From Cladorhizidae sp. MBARI D1340-BT2 (taxonomy: Eukaryota > Porifera > Demospongiae > Poecilosclerida > Cladorhizidae): a stretch of DNA of 64,000 nucleotides. This document shows, piece after piece, positions 35,401 through 46,419 of the stretch (position 1 is its first letter; every line of letters starts with the position of its first letter). A model generated the notes under the pieces. It was not told where the DNA came from and made no database searches. It saw only the letters and a program-made list of their open reading frames with translations. Position numbers and translations under genes: made by a program. The stretch covers positions 12,827,397 through 12,891,396 of the forward strand of contig JAQNBH010000013.1 in NCBI GenBank assembly GCA_028752905.1, in the 5' to 3' direction.

Positions 35401-37717
35401 TTAGGGGGGGGGGGGGGGGGGGGGGGGTGAGGGATGTTGCACAGGACACCATTTGCTTCCGCTACGGTCTTTCCATTCCATATATAATCATGGTGGCTGT
35501 GTGAGAACAGGATATATATAATGGATCAATATCCTCCATTCATGTATGCCTCTCTGCCCATTACATTCTAGTTAATGTCAGTGTGCTGTGCTAAACATAG
35601 AGTTAATCTTTGCTCACTCTGATCCCTTTACATTTTTGATAGGGAAAGGATTAGGATTTTGACTGGCATGATAATACTTGATAAGTGCTCTGGGAAACTT
35701 GTTCTTGAATAAAGCAGAATAACCATTACAGGACCAGTCAAGTCAGACAAATCATCATATTTTGAGCTCTACAGAATTCAGATCTAAGTTGGCATTGGTA
35801 AGTATACTATTATGAAGAGCTTTCCCTGTAAAAGCATCACAGTCAATATATTCATACAGGTCTACCATTATTTAGATAATCCAATATAATTCCTTGATAT
35901 TTTAGGCATAAATGCTTTAGTTAATTTCATAACCTAGTGTGCTGAAGTAGCTTAAGGAAACTTTTAATGACAATAACTTTCACAAACACTGTCTAGCAGC
36001 TCGTTTTGTGTTATTTTGGATAGTATGCTTGGCACAATTGTTTTAGATGGTGATCAAATGCAATTTATTAGCATCAATTCTGATATAAAGAAGAGCTTTA
36101 AAATTGCGCTGATTATGAAAAACAGAGATTGATGTCTTGTCAACCACAAAATTCCAAGTATTTGTCAGCAAATGATTTAATAGTGAGTTGCAGTGGATAT
36201 CCAAATATCTACATTCCAGTCCTGCATGCAAAAGTGCATGATCAAAAGTGAAGATTTATGGTTCAAGAGTTGAATGTTTTTAAAAGCCATCATGAGTTGT
36301 TGTTTTTTCAATTTCAGTTGGGTGGAGTACTTTGCCTAATGACATTGGCTTTTGACTTGAAATAGAGTACAATTTACAAGGTCAAACATGTTACAAAACG
36401 TGTTTTCTAAAATGTGTAACTTTTTTATGCTTCCTATGGATATAAATTTGTCACCAGAAGGTAACTTTTTAATAGGCTTTAAAATGATATATAATATTAG
36501 GGGGTAGATACATGGGTGAATGACAGCCCGAACATCAACTTCCGCTATGACTCTCTAAGATAAAAATCTTCAAACTTGTTTGTGGTTAAATAGATAAGTT
36601 TAACTGAAGTGGTAACTAAGTGGTGTTAATGAATATCAATTTTCTAATGTGCTGAATGTGACTCTTTGAAGAGGTCACCATCCCAGAGTCTTGGAAGGGG
36701 AAGTGGGTGGAAAACATAATTATAATGTGGGACAGTTTTGGGGGATCAGAGAAGAGAAGGTTATGAAACTGAATATAAGAGCACTACCAGATGGAGAAGG
36801 AAGTAGTTAGGGGAACAATAGCATTGCACATCTGGTGTATTCCAACTAATCAGAGTATCTTCAAGTTGTAGAGTAAGATAATAAGATTATACACAGCTAA
36901 GCTATAGAGCTAGATATCAAGGGTATCAGACTATAGATATATTGGATCATGTCTCATTGTAAAAGACACACAGCATTATATCATGACAACATAATCACCA
37001 TTGTCATGCCAGCTATAAAAGTAAGCGAAGCACTGGGCAGTTTTTTCCCTCGCATTTAGGCACAGTGGCCATTTTAGTATAATAGCTAGATCCTCGATCA
37101 TGCATATATACATCCAAAATCATCAGCTGTTCTTTAGCCTCTGCTATTTTGTCAAATGTGATTATGACAACACTTGCCATGGTAACACCCCAATGTGCTG
37201 TTTTTCTAGTACTGTATGGTTACAGAGAATTCTGCTAGCCAAAAGAGTTTCACCTTGCTGGCTTTAGCAAAGTTTATTTTGGGTAATGATTACCAAGTTG
37301 CATTCTTTGTGCAGATATGTAACTAAGGCCTTTGTCATAATGCCTAGTACTAATTATATAGGCAGCAGTGATGCATGGAACACGCTGCCATGCCCTTACA
37401 AAGCACTGAGAACTGCTCACTCGCCGACATAATAATCACCGTCTTCGCTTCACTTTACAGCCTCCCAATTATAGGTACAATAATCATAGGGTATTCATTT
37501 GAATGGAATTTGCTACACATACTGGAAGCACACAAATCAAGCACCACTGCTAGAACTATAACCAATAACACAACCCCAGGCTTGATAATCTATACTATGT
37601 ATACCACAACAATGAGCTAGAAGTAAATTCTAGTACATTCTGGTATATATATACATCCATACCTGAATAAGTACAGAATAGCAATAGTAGACACAATAGT
37701 GAGCATATCCATTTCAT
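29189..37717 (-). CDS. Discoidin-domain single-pass membrane protein (five-exon model)
   Basis: Model: join of 37663-37717, 33430-33776, 33115-33265, 31075-31410 and 29189-29406, minus strand. Junction phases are 1,0,1,1 and match at every splice site, giving about 367 residues. Order: signal peptide, F5/8-type-C domain, mucin-like Thr/Ala/Pro stalk, transmembrane helix, basic stop-transfer and proline-rich tail. Such a protein would sit in the plasma membrane, with the discoidin domain outside binding a glycan, phospholipid or protein, and LPPRPPLLAPP inside as a possible SH3 ligand. The family name is not recognised; it is not a DDR kinase, as no kinase follows. The tail frame in exon 5 ends at 29189 after RGEHW, whereas a +1 frame continues with homology to the paralogue, so the true C terminus may need another splice. 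Additional exons inside the long introns cannot be excluded. Confidence 0.75.
29407..31074 (-). other. Receptor intron 4 with degraded dispersed repeat
   Basis: 29560-29640 resembles 32695-32745 (TTTTGTTGTTTCTGTGTA), part of a dispersed noncoding repeat. A 112-codon plus-strand open frame at 29863-30201 matches nothing I recognise. Confidence 0.45.
31075..31410 (-). CDS. Receptor exon 4: mucin-like Thr/Ala/Pro stalk
   Basis: Acceptor CATTTAG before 31410, donor CAAG|GTGAGA at 31075; 336 nt, phase 1 to 1. Starts GCCMDSKEYGCRS, then about 80 residues of an eight-residue repeat (APTTIATA and variants), encoded by a 24-bp tandem repeat. Dense Thr/Ser/Pro with almost no charge suggests an extended, O-glycosylated stalk holding the discoidin domain away from the membrane. 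Confidence 0.8.
31411..33114 (-). other. Receptor intron 3
   Basis: Contains a second copy of the dispersed repeat (32580-32745, also at 42050-42115) and an unrecognised minus-strand open frame at 32043-32324 rich in Glu, Cys and Ser with no clear splice sites. A further exon of the receptor in here is possible but unsupported. Confidence 0.4.
33115..33265 (-). CDS. Receptor exon 3: end of F5/8-type-C domain
   Basis: Acceptor TTTAAAAAG before 33265, donor GCAG|GTAAGT at 33115. Reads VTTRVLRIVAVEWKPSNQ and VCVRLEALGC, the closing strands and terminal Cys of a discoidin domain (usual RI.P..W....LR.EL.GC). 151 nt, phase 0 to 1. The acceptor lacks a strong pyrimidine tract, so its position is the weakest splice call in the gene. 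Confidence 0.8.
33430..33776 (-). CDS. Receptor exon 2: first part of F5/8-type-C domain
   Basis: Acceptor CTTGTGCAG before 33776, donor ATG|GTAAGA at 33430. Reads CMDGVNEQLISGSRYDVPD, ARLGKKSWCSS, EFPWLQVTF and YYLTSFQVHIGNGSEE. These match the discoidin fold: opening Cys, ARL-x-W block, WLQVDL strand, and the ITQG/Y-V-t-s-y-k-v-x-y-s-n-D-G strand. Several NxS/T sites are present. 347 nt, phase 1 to 0. Confidence 0.85.
35147..35380 (-). pseudogene. Possible hAT transposase fragment
   Basis: The 74-residue stretch contains HAAMVTMANKAGFEGLSIPRRGR followed, beyond a stop, by an EYW-like block. TTF-finger hAT transposases have a similar A..LA...GV..S.PR..GRQ...N....EYWR segment. Only this short weak similarity supports it, and no other transposase block was found nearby. 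Confidence 0.3.
35404..35427 (+). repeat. 24-base G homopolymer
   Basis: 24 consecutive G, within intron 1 of the receptor gene. It can fold as a G-quadruplex, and its length is prone to sequencing error. Confidence 0.9.
37663..37717 (-). CDS. Receptor exon 1: signal peptide
   Basis: ATG at 37717-37715 opens MKWICSLLCLLLLFCTYS, a typical signal peptide (basic n-region, leucine core). The exon ends TTCAG|GTATGG, phase 1. The first base of the next codon plus AA of exon 2 gives Glu, placing ESCMDG right after the likely cleavage site. Confidence 0.75.
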
Positions 37718-38277
37718 CTCGTCGGTCGTCAATTGGAAGATGGAAGCTAACCACGAACTACTATATGTGTATTTTACTCTGGGTACTAATCAGATATTTA
37801 CCATTATCATATTAAGTGGTACTCGTGTTTTTGATTGGCTATTGTTCCGCATCTCCGTCTGCTGCAACAAGTCAAGTACTACACCTGCGCATTAGGGATA
37901 AGGATTACCATCTCAAATGGCTCATCTAGGACTCAGCAATGCGCACCTCACTCGTGCGAACTCCTTGACTAAATCCAACCATGCCCAATCGGCGAACAAA
38001 ACGACCCCTTGTGTGGAGTTGGAGAAAACTTGGTATTGCCATGATCCCTTTTTTATGATATTCATTGGAATGTGTTTGTGTGTGTGTTTTCCCCTCCCTC
38101 AGATTTTATTTCAGACATTTCATTAATATAATTTTAATTATACACAGGTACATTGATAGTGTTAAATAATGTGGAAACAAAATTACAATAACTTAATGAG
38201 CTAATCATTGCACAGTTACACATGATACACATGTAGTGAGCATTTAGTTGTGGAACTAGTGAGCTACAACTCAACCA
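37718..38277. other. Divergent spacer between receptor start and hAT start
   Basis: The receptor promoter should lie here on the minus strand, but no TATA or initiator could be assigned with confidence. 38040-38170 is AT-rich and probably belongs to the 5' end of the next hAT. Confidence 0.4.
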
Positions 38278-40055
38278 TGAAGAGGCAACGACAATCTATG
38301 GACATCAGGTCATTTTTCAAAATAACAGCCATGAGGATGAAGATAAGAGAAATTATTGCTAGCTTGAAGCCTGTACACTTATATATAATTATAAACCAAT
38401 CTCATTTATTCAGATTCTAGTGAACCTCAGTCTGGTCGTTCTGAAATCAGTACCACTCTGGAAACCTCTCATGTAGATGAAGTTCCTGTACTTAATAAGG
38501 CTCAAGTGGAAGTCACGAAGGACCAGAATCGTATGATATTGTTATCTCCCAATAGGTCTATTGATGATGCTGCTTGTTTAATCAATGAGCTTTCTAGTGG
38601 TGCTAGATACTCTTTCTTATGTCACCACGATGTACCATTGCCTAGTGTCCTTCCTGGCACCTTATCACATGGCTATCACCGAAAGTTTAACGTATCGTGG
38701 CTCAGTAAATATCCTTGGCTAGTCTACAGTTCTAAGGTAGATGGTGTCTTTTGTGCGCCTTGTGCTCTGTTTCTTCCATCTAGCCAACGTAAAGATAAAG
38801 GTTATCTTGTAATTAAGCCTTTTTCTAACTGGATCAAGATGAGTTGCACTTTGAGTAATCATCAATACCATTGTGATTGTTTGCAGCAAGCAGATGTATT
38901 TAAATGTACAATTGAAAATCCAGCATTACGAGTAGATGTAATGACAGGCACTGCTGTTCAAGTGAAAACAGGCAATACTGAGGCAAATTGTACGAGCAAT
39001 TGTTTTCTTAGGCAAACAGGGTATTGCATTTCATGGAAAGTTAGAGGATGTTGCATCGTCAAAGAATCCTGGCAACTTTTTAGCACTGCTAAAATCTTTT
39101 GCTGAGACAGACAGTATTTGATATGAGCATCTTTATTGTACCAAGGCAAAGAATGCAACACACTTATCACTAAGGACTCAAAATGAAATTATTAATATAT
39201 TATAGGCTATGATATGATTCTTGCCAAAACAATATCTGAGATAAAAGAAGCAAAATATTTTTCCGTTCTAGCTGATGAGGTTTCATGTCACAATGTAGAG
39301 CATTTGCCCATATGCCTTCATTTTGTTGATGGCCATGGTGACATTCGAGAAGAGTTTGTTTCATTTGTAAAACTTGAGAGAGTCCGAGCAGCTGATATGG
39401 CAAATACATACAGACCTTGGAGGGGCTTGGGTTATATCATTGAGTGAATTGCGAGGGCAAGGGTATGATGGGGCCTCAACGATGAGTGGGGAGATAGCTG
39501 GTGTGCAGGCATTACTTCGAGAGAAGCAGCCCAAGGCATTGTACACCGTCATTCCATTAATCTGGCTATCTTAAGTTCCTGTTCTGTTCTGCCTATAAGG
39601 AACTGTGTAGATCAGATAAAAGGTTTCACATTATGGATTAAGTATTCAGCTAAAAGAGAGGGCCTCCTTAAAGCAATCATTCAGAAGAGGTCTCAGATTG
39701 GCGCAAAGCAGTCAACGTTTGCATTACCCGATGGGTAGAGAACATCAATAGCTGGGAGTGATTCTGTCTATATCATCCTTTTCTAATTGAAATGTGTGAG
39801 ATAGTTCTCTATGGAAATAGTGAATTTCTGAACTTTAATGATGGTTGGACTGCTGATGATAAGAAAAATGCTCTTGCATACATGAAAATGTTGGAGTCCT
39901 TTGCATTTTTGTATTCCCTAGTCACTCTCTTTAGGTCTCTCTTTATATTAAAGAAGCTGTTGTTAAATTACAAGGAAAGTGTCAAGACCTTATCTCTGGA
40001 GTGACAATAGTACAGGACTGTTGCAATCAATTGAAAAGAGAGACAGCATGATGTT
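38278..40055 (+). pseudogene. ZMYM1-like hAT transposase, C-terminally truncated
   Basis: Starts with ATG at 38278 (MKRQRQSMDIRSFFK, the usual basic, short-motif start), then, after an intron, SSEPQSGRSEISTT and a 199-residue stretch to 39105 with the TTF finger: SHGYHRKFNVSWLSKYPWLV, GVFCAPCALFLPSSQRKDKG, FSNWIK. Later blocks: FSVLADEVSCHNVEHLPICL (39260-39320; first catalytic block), LRGQGYDGASTMSGE (39450-39495; second Asp intact), REKQPKALYT (39525), RNCVDQIKG, then EAVVKLQGKCQDLISGVT (39950-40010). It ends before the RFxQ and dimerisation blocks, so the C terminus is missing. At least four frameshifts (39010-39100, 39410, 39560, 39730). Confidence 0.85.
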
Positions 40056-40840
40056 TACAGCATCTCTTTCGGCATAGTTCTAGATTGGCAGTTCAGTCCA
40101 ATATAACTCTAGGTCAGGACTGGGCAGAGCCAGAGTTCCTGGTTTATGTTAGATAGAGGGATGGGGCTAGGCATAGGCTAGGGCTAGTGTTGTGGTCAGA
40201 GCAGTTTAGGGTTACCTGGAGTGTCGAGTCCAGGACTGTAAAGGTTCTTAGAAAGGTGAGTAGATACTCTGTTGTAATTATTGGTGATTTATGGTGCTTT
40301 GCCCAGGGCAATAAATTGGAAGATACTAAGCTAAAACATAGATCCTTTCATACTTTCCACCCCACCACATATCCATCATCATAAATGGTACTTATAGCAG
40401 AAACACAATTATTAACTAAGGGTGAGATCATTGTAAGAAAGACAGTCTCTGAACCACATTGACATATAAGGGAGCTTGGGTATTTTCTGACCTTAAACCT
40501 TGTGCTGGTATTCTGTTGATATAGTACAATACCAAACATGGCAACCCTTACTAGAGTCTAGACTGGAGTTTTGAGACAATCAGTCGTCATTGTGCATTCA
40601 GCGTCAATGGTGATCGGAGTGGTGTTAGTGAACTGATAACTGTGGATTTGCTGCATAGATTTCTCAAATTTCTCGTAAGCATAATGGTGAATGGTGATGC
40701 TAATTCAGCTCATGTGGGGCCAGGCATTATTACACTGCACTACATGTGGGGGCTGATAGATGCATGCATCTACTGATTAATAATCATTGTCTATACATGG
40801 CATAGTATCACAGAACATAAGTTACAGTATTCTTATACAT
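40056..40840. other. No gene recognised
   Basis: Short open frames on both strands without recognisable motifs. Nothing further could be supported. Confidence 0.45.
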
Positions 40841-41017
40841 TATAAAATATCTAGCTACTGCACACACTATTATAAGTAGCACTAAACTGATAGTGATTAG
40901 TCAACAACTGCTTAAAGATTATCAATTCTCATAGACATAAAAAATTGTATCATAGTTGCTGTTCTGGAGTATTAGTAGTAGCAAGACTATATAGGCATGT
41001 ACTCATATATGCCAGTA

Positions 41018-41750
41018 TTAGAAACATAATCAGAGATGCCAGTATTAGAAACATAATCAGAGATGCCAGTATTAGAAACATAATCAGAGATGCCAGTATT
41101 AGAAACATAATCAGAGATGCCAGTATTAGAAACATAATCTATGTTATCAGAGATACCAGTATTAGAAACATAACCTATGTTATCAGAGATACCAGTATTA
41201 GAAACATAATCTATGTTATCAGAGATGCCAGTTTTAGAAACATAATCTATGTTATCAGATATGCCAATATTAGAAACATAATCTATGTTATCAGAGATGT
41301 CAGTATATTAAGAACATAATCTATGTTATCAGTGATGCCAGTATTAGAAACATAATCTATGTTATCAGAGATGCCGCCAGGTGTTATCAGAGATGCCAGT
41401 ATTAGAATGTTATCAGAGATGCCAGTATTAGAATGTTATCAGAGATGTCAGTATTAGAAACATAATCTATGTTATCAGAGATGCCAGTATTAGAAACATA
41501 ATCTATGTTATCAGAGATGCCAGTATTAGAAACATAATCAATGTTATCAGAGATGCCAGTACTATGTTATCAGAGATGCCAGTATTAGAAATATAATCTA
41601 TGTTATCAGAGATTCCAGTATTAGAAAGATAATCTATGTTATCAGATGTGCCAGTATTAGAAACATAATCTATGTTATCAGAGATGCCAGTATAGAAACA
41701 TAATCAATGTTATCAGAGATGCCAGTATTAGAACATCATTTATGTTGTCA
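41018..41750 (-). repeat. 27/36-bp tandem repeat encoding YVSNTGIS-type tail units
   Basis: About 20 units. On the minus strand each unit reads IDYVSNTGISDN (36 bp) or DYVSNTGIS (27 bp); the first five at 41018-41135 are 27-bp units and most others are 36-bp. Both lengths preserve frame. The unit is homologous to the single ENIGDVSDTGISED segment downstream of the receptor transmembrane exon, so this is an expanded cytoplasmic tail. Some units (26 bp near 41400-41450, insertion near 41305) break frame. Confidence 0.8.
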
Positions 41751-42006
41751 TAGATCCCAGTTTTGGAAACATCTCCTATGATCTCATACTCTGCAGGAGG
41801 AGCTGGCAGGGGTGGTCTTAATTGAGCAGTTTGTGGAGCTGGATGGAGGTTGTGTGTTGTTCCTGCTCTTTCTCCCTCTGTACACCACCACTGCACCCAC
41901 TCCAGCAAGGGCACCACACAACAGCAGCACGAGGATGGAACACAACCAGATATTATTGATACAATTGATTTCACCTCATCTAATCTATTAATATACAAAA
42001 GTCTGG
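41751..42006 (-). pseudogene. Paralogue of receptor exon 5 (transmembrane exon)
   Basis: After acceptor-like GATTAG (about 41977) the minus strand reads DEVKSIVSIISG, then in one frame CSILVLLLCGALAGVGAVVV with YRGRKSR (transmembrane helix and basic stop-transfer) and in the next frame RPPLPAPPAEYEIIGDVSKT plus GIYDNIND. Aligned with 29189-29406 it is the same exon with at least two frameshifts (before the helix and near 41800). The tandem tail repeats follow directly. No discoidin exons are seen upstream within 2 kb, so this is probably a partial duplication or a dead gene. Confidence 0.75.
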
Positions 42007-42170
42007 AAATATCCAACACACTTTATTTTATTTTATATATAGCGATTTTAAATGTAGGAAAATATTTGTGTATACCATGCATTTAAATTGTAGAGGATCT
42101 CCAACTCTATATGGCCACAAAGCTGATATTTGATTTTAAAAGTGTGCATGAGGCGAGTATTTCGTTTGAT

Positions 42171-42317
42171 TCACTTTTGCCAAAAATAAATGGTTTCTCT
42201 GGATTCCAAGGTGCTTATAAGTAACTTCCCCAGCTCATCCACCAATTCATCTCTGGCATCTTCACCTTTCTTGTAATAGTGTTTAACCATACCTTTGGAG
42301 CTCTCAGACTCAGCCAT
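42171..42317 (-). CDS. Small unrecognised terminal exon
   Basis: Acceptor-like ATGTTACAG directly precedes ATG at 42317. The frame MAESESSKGMVKHYYKKGED, then ARDELVDELGKLLISTLESR, ends at 42171 (stop TGA). 48 residues, charged, helix-prone. It could be a last exon or a fragment. It is not part of the receptor paralogue, because its stop comes first. Family unknown. Confidence 0.3.
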   Translation of the reverse strand: MAESESSKGMVKHYYKKGEDARDELVDELGKLLISTLESRETIYFWQK

Positions 42318-42319
42318 CT

Positions 42320-43589
42320 GTAACATATTACACATATTGTCATATGACTCACTACTTTTTGGCAACAGCTCGGCAAAAGCCGATTGACTTTTTCATACCT
42401 GTTATAGGTCTATTTTTAATGTGGGGGTCGATGAGTCAAGGATTCCATGAAGGGGGCAATAGTCTAAAAAGTTTGCTCCCCCCTGATCTGTGTTTTTACC
42501 ACCAGAGCCAGATAGTGGAGCCAACTGTAATGGAGTTTGACAGTTGCATGTTAGCTTGTAGCACTGTAACTAGCTAGCAAGTTAGTAAGCACTGTGGCTT
42601 GTTTAGTAGCAATGGCTTGCTAGCTAGTTGGTTAGTAGCAATACTACTTAGCTACAGCAGAATAGCTTCTCCACTGATGGTGGAATTGAGGTCAAAGCTC
42701 AAGGTTGTTTCCGTAACACATAATATGACGATATGATATGCTCTGCAAATGTCATATTGTGAACCACTCTTTAGAGTGAGCTCTGATTGGTGTGGCTGCG
42801 TTAATATGTTACCAGATTAGGGGGAAACACTGTTTTTCTTTTCTTTTTTTCCCCTTTTTCCCCCCATCAAAAGCGAGATTAATTTTTTATATTTTTTTTA
42901 TTGGCACGTATGATGCCTAAAGATTATGTCCTGACAGTTTGTATCTGTTTGAGTGCCTTGGAGCTATGAGAGTTACACTTCTGCAAGCACTCACAAATTA
43001 ATTATTGTAGTAATTGCATTCCATATGTGTTGCTATATATATAGGTCACGAGTGATGTGAAGCCATAGGCTAACTGGTTCAAGTAAGAAACTGTTGGAAC
43101 TTCTCACCATTTCAATGCCTTCCCTAGCCAAAGCACTAGCTATGCCTTCTACACCAGTCATCAAGGTTAACTTAAAAAGAAAAGAAAAAGCACAGCAGCT
43201 GAAGAAAGCGCGCCCAATTTGCGTACTCAAAGCCAGCATAACAATTCCGTTCACGAAAGCTAAGTGCATCAACCTAGCTCACTGCAAAGGCTTATTTTGT
43301 CCTCTAGAACTAGTGCCTGGACTTATTGCTCACACAAGTTTATAACTGAAGGAACATAGGTTTAGCCATTGGTGCAATAATAGAACTCATCATTTATTTG
43401 CCAAAAAATTATAAAACTGCTTATATCTCAATAATTGTTCCTCCCCGTGGGTTATTTCTGGCTTTCATAAATCCAGTCACATATTACAACAACCAATAAG
43501 AATATTGACAGAAACCATTCACCTTGTGTCGGAAGTGTGTGAATGCTCCTGCATGTAGTGATATGTGAAAGTTACATCAGTGTGTAGAT

Positions 43590-43627
<38 letters not shown>

Positions 43628-43670
43628 TGAGTGTGTGTGTATTGTGTGTGTGGTTTGGTCAAGAAAACAC
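42320..43670. other. Spacer with (GT)n before the kinesin exons
   Basis: (GT)n at 43592-43640. A lysine-rich plus-strand open frame at 43094-43345 has no recognised family. Confidence 0.45.
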
Positions 43671-43679
43671 TTGAGTGGG

Positions 43680-45029
43680 GCTGCACCTCCGGGAGAACAT
43701 GAAACATGGTGTGAGGTATGCGTGACCTCTGCCAGGGATTCCTACCAAGTCATCTCCACTGACTGGGTGAACAGGAAGGTGGCATCCACCTCCATGAACA
43801 GGGAGAGCAGTAGATCCCACGCTGTCTTCACTCTTTCCATCGAGTCAAAGCGCGTATGTTGTGTTCCAGCTTGTTGGGCGTGTCTGCATAGTTGTTTTAC
43901 TTGTTTTTGTTGAGACTGTGTTCTTTGTAGTATTTCTTTCTCTTCCCCTTTCATTGTTTTTGTGGTGCACTATGGAAAACAGGAGTGTACCCATGCAGAC
44001 CACAGATAGTTGAAGACCCTTTACCATTTACAATCATACCCATCCTGGACACTAATATTTAATATACGTGGTTGGTGTATTCAATTTTAAATGGTAAGGA
44101 TCATCTTGGGGTTAGAGTGGTGTGTGTTAGAAATGGTAAAGGGTCATCTAAGTGGCTGTGATCTGCATGGGTACTGTCTTGTTACCTTTTCTCCCTCTTT
44201 TCTTTTCTCCCCAACAGTTCCTTTAATTAAATGGCGATCCTTTCTGTGTGTTTTGTCACTCTTGTTTGTAGGAGGTGAAGGATTCAGTCACCAAGTTCCA
44301 TTCATCTGTGCTCAACCTGGTGGACCTGGCTGGCTCTGATAGACAGAGGGACACTCATACTGCTGGGCTGAGGTTAAAGGAGGCCGGCTGTATTAACAAG
44401 TCCCTCACGGTGCTTAGGAATGTGATCATGGCCTTAGTGGACATTGCTAATGGCAAATCCAGGCATGTTCACTACAGGGACTCCAAGCTGCTTTTCTGAT
44501 CCGGGTGAAACAACAACAGTAGGGTGGGATGGGAGGGGGAGGGGTGCTGTGGATGGGTGGGTGGTGTATGGGCAATGAATGACTGGATGTGTGGGACATG
44601 AAAGGGTGTGTGTGTGGGTGGTGGCTTGGGTTAGGAATAGGTAATTGAGTGGGTAGGTGTGTGTGTGATGAGATGGGTGGATGGGTGATGAATGTGGGGG
44701 GTGGATGGGTGATGAATAGGTGGGTATGTGTTGATGAATGGGTGTGCATGAGTGATGAATGGGTGCGTGTGTGGGTTATGAATGGGAGTGTGCTGCATGA
44801 GTGATGACTGGATGGGTGGAAATAGGTGACTGTGTGGGTGATAAATGTGTTGGCGGATGGGTGATGAATGGATGTGGTGAGTGTGTGATGCAAATGTTAG
44901 ACATACAGATGTATGTGCTCTGGATAGAAGCAGTTGTCATCACTGTATGTGTGTCTCCTTCTGTGTACAGGATTCTCTTGGAGGCAATGCTATGAGAAAC
45001 TTGGTAGCCAATGTCCATCCCAGTGCGAG
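43680..45029 (+). pseudogene. KIF15-like: Kinesin-12 (KIF15-like) motor domain exons, degraded
   Basis: Three motor exons. Exon a (about 43680-43853): LHLRENMKHGV, a damaged junction, then VTSARDSYQVIST and RKVASTSMNRESSRSHAVFT (switch I), donor GTATGT. Exon b (44272-44504): [20 protein letters not shown] (switch II), [40 protein letters not shown], donor GTGAAA. Exon c (44971-45029): DSLGGNAMRNLVANVHPSAR, donor GTGAGC. The THxAGxRLKEAG and RDSLGGN blocks are closest, from memory, to KIF15. Exon b is 233 nt; one base is missing just before its donor (TTC-TGATCCGG), breaking the frame into exon c. The P-loop exon (GQTGSGKT) is not in the window. Kinesin-12 is a plus-end-directed spindle motor. 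Confidence 0.82.
44505..44970 (+). repeat. GATGGGTG-type low-complexity intron
   Basis: The intron between kinesin exons b and c is largely degenerate GGGTGATGAATGGGTG repeats. The opposite strand gives spurious His/Ser/Thr open frames. Confidence 0.8.
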
Positions 45030-46419
45030 GTGAGCATATCTTATTAGCACCCTCCACATAGCAGCAAGCACCCACTATGCTGTTTTCAGCCATCCAGAGG
45101 ATTAGGCAGCTTTATTCATGCACAAGTATCCATTATGAGAGCTAAATCAAGCTCGTCTTTTGCTGGTCATAATTATGTAATGTGGTTTTTTAATTTACTT
45201 TCGATGGGGTTTTCATCAACTTAACGCTGAATTCAGGCAGTGACTTGGGCATCATATGATTGAGTAGATATTGACTAAGCATGTGTGTGCATGTGCTAGT
45301 TTGTGGTAATGTGGACGCTAAGAAAGTATCACCGAGCCCACTTCAGCGTTACTGTCGATGCAATGGCTTCTAGTACCAGCTACTTTTTATGTCCAGCCCT
45401 ACTACTTCAGAGGAATACTTGAGATATTGAAATCTGGAAAGAGTTCACCACCACTCTTGAATAGCAATGACTTGTTGTCTGAATGGATAGTCTACCATAG
45501 AACTATACTTCACGAGAGGGATAATATACAGTAATGATACAGAGAAGCCACAATCCCTGCTATGTAGGGCCTGGCCGCTACTATGATGTGCTGCGAATTT
45601 TCGGAGACTTTCAAGTTAATTCAGATTTTCCTGTCCCTTCCTGTTGGAAGCACTTGAATGTTCATTTAGTATGGACAAGACTTCGGAACAGTTTGGGATA
45701 TTTAATTTTGCGGAGCTAGTGAGGATTAGTGTTTAGGGACAAACCAGAAACACTGGACATGTATCAAATAACTTTTAATTCAGGGGAGGGAGAGGAGGTG
45801 GGGGGAAGCAAGTTAAGGGAAGGAAATTCAAGTGGCGGCCCCTGTATAAAACCCTGGTGATGGTGACCAGGTATCCATTTGCTGAAGTTGAAGATTTAGA
45901 AACCTGAGGAACAAGAATGACAATAACTGAAGTAGAGGCAACACCAGACATTAAGTCAGTCAGCAAGTCTTCAGTCAGAGATATGTAGCTTGAACTTGCT
46001 GACTTCAATGGATATGATCACATGAACGCCATTGAGTGGTTGAGCCTCACTTAGAATAAATAGAGCCAGTTTCATGATGCAAGCACCCACTACATGTAGC
46101 AAGCGTCCATCCATCTAGTTTTTCAAGGTGAAGGTTAAACCCTTATTGGTGCTGTGTATGCTTTATGGTGTGTACATGTGTGTATACATAATATATATAT
46201 ATAGGGAGAGAGATGCACTAGCACTCCCTATTAATATACATGTATATTTAAAAAATTACAACTAAAATCGTTTAGACAGTTTGTCTGAGTACAATCAATT
46301 TTGTTCTGACATTCTCAGTCTTTGACCTGCCATTAAATTTTGATAACTTCCATGTCACTAAAATCATCAAGTAATGAACAATGAAACTCTATAATGAGTA
46401 ATACAAATGACAGATTGAG
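45030..46419. other. No gene recognised
   Basis: Formal intron of the plus-strand kinesin. Small open frames at 45534-45719 (+) and 45775-46008 (-) have no recognisable family. AT microsatellite at 46190-46200. Confidence 0.45.

Larger units (their letters stand above)
33777..37662 (-). other. Receptor intron 1 (3.9 kb)
   Basis: Mostly unannotatable AT-rich sequence. A 24-G run lies at 35404-35427. The open frame 35147-35371 (-) may be an hAT fragment (separate entry). The plus-strand open frame 37375-37620 has no support. Confidence 0.45.

Noticed and set aside
37375..37620. Plus-strand 81-codon frame with a hydrophobic segment as a membrane protein
   Set aside because: No homologue recognised, lies in the receptor's intron 1 on the opposite strand, and starts without context.
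44447..45093. Minus-strand frames rich in His/Ser/Thr/Pro opposite the kinesin intron
   Set aside because: Composition artefact of GGGTGATGAATG-type repeats in the intron.
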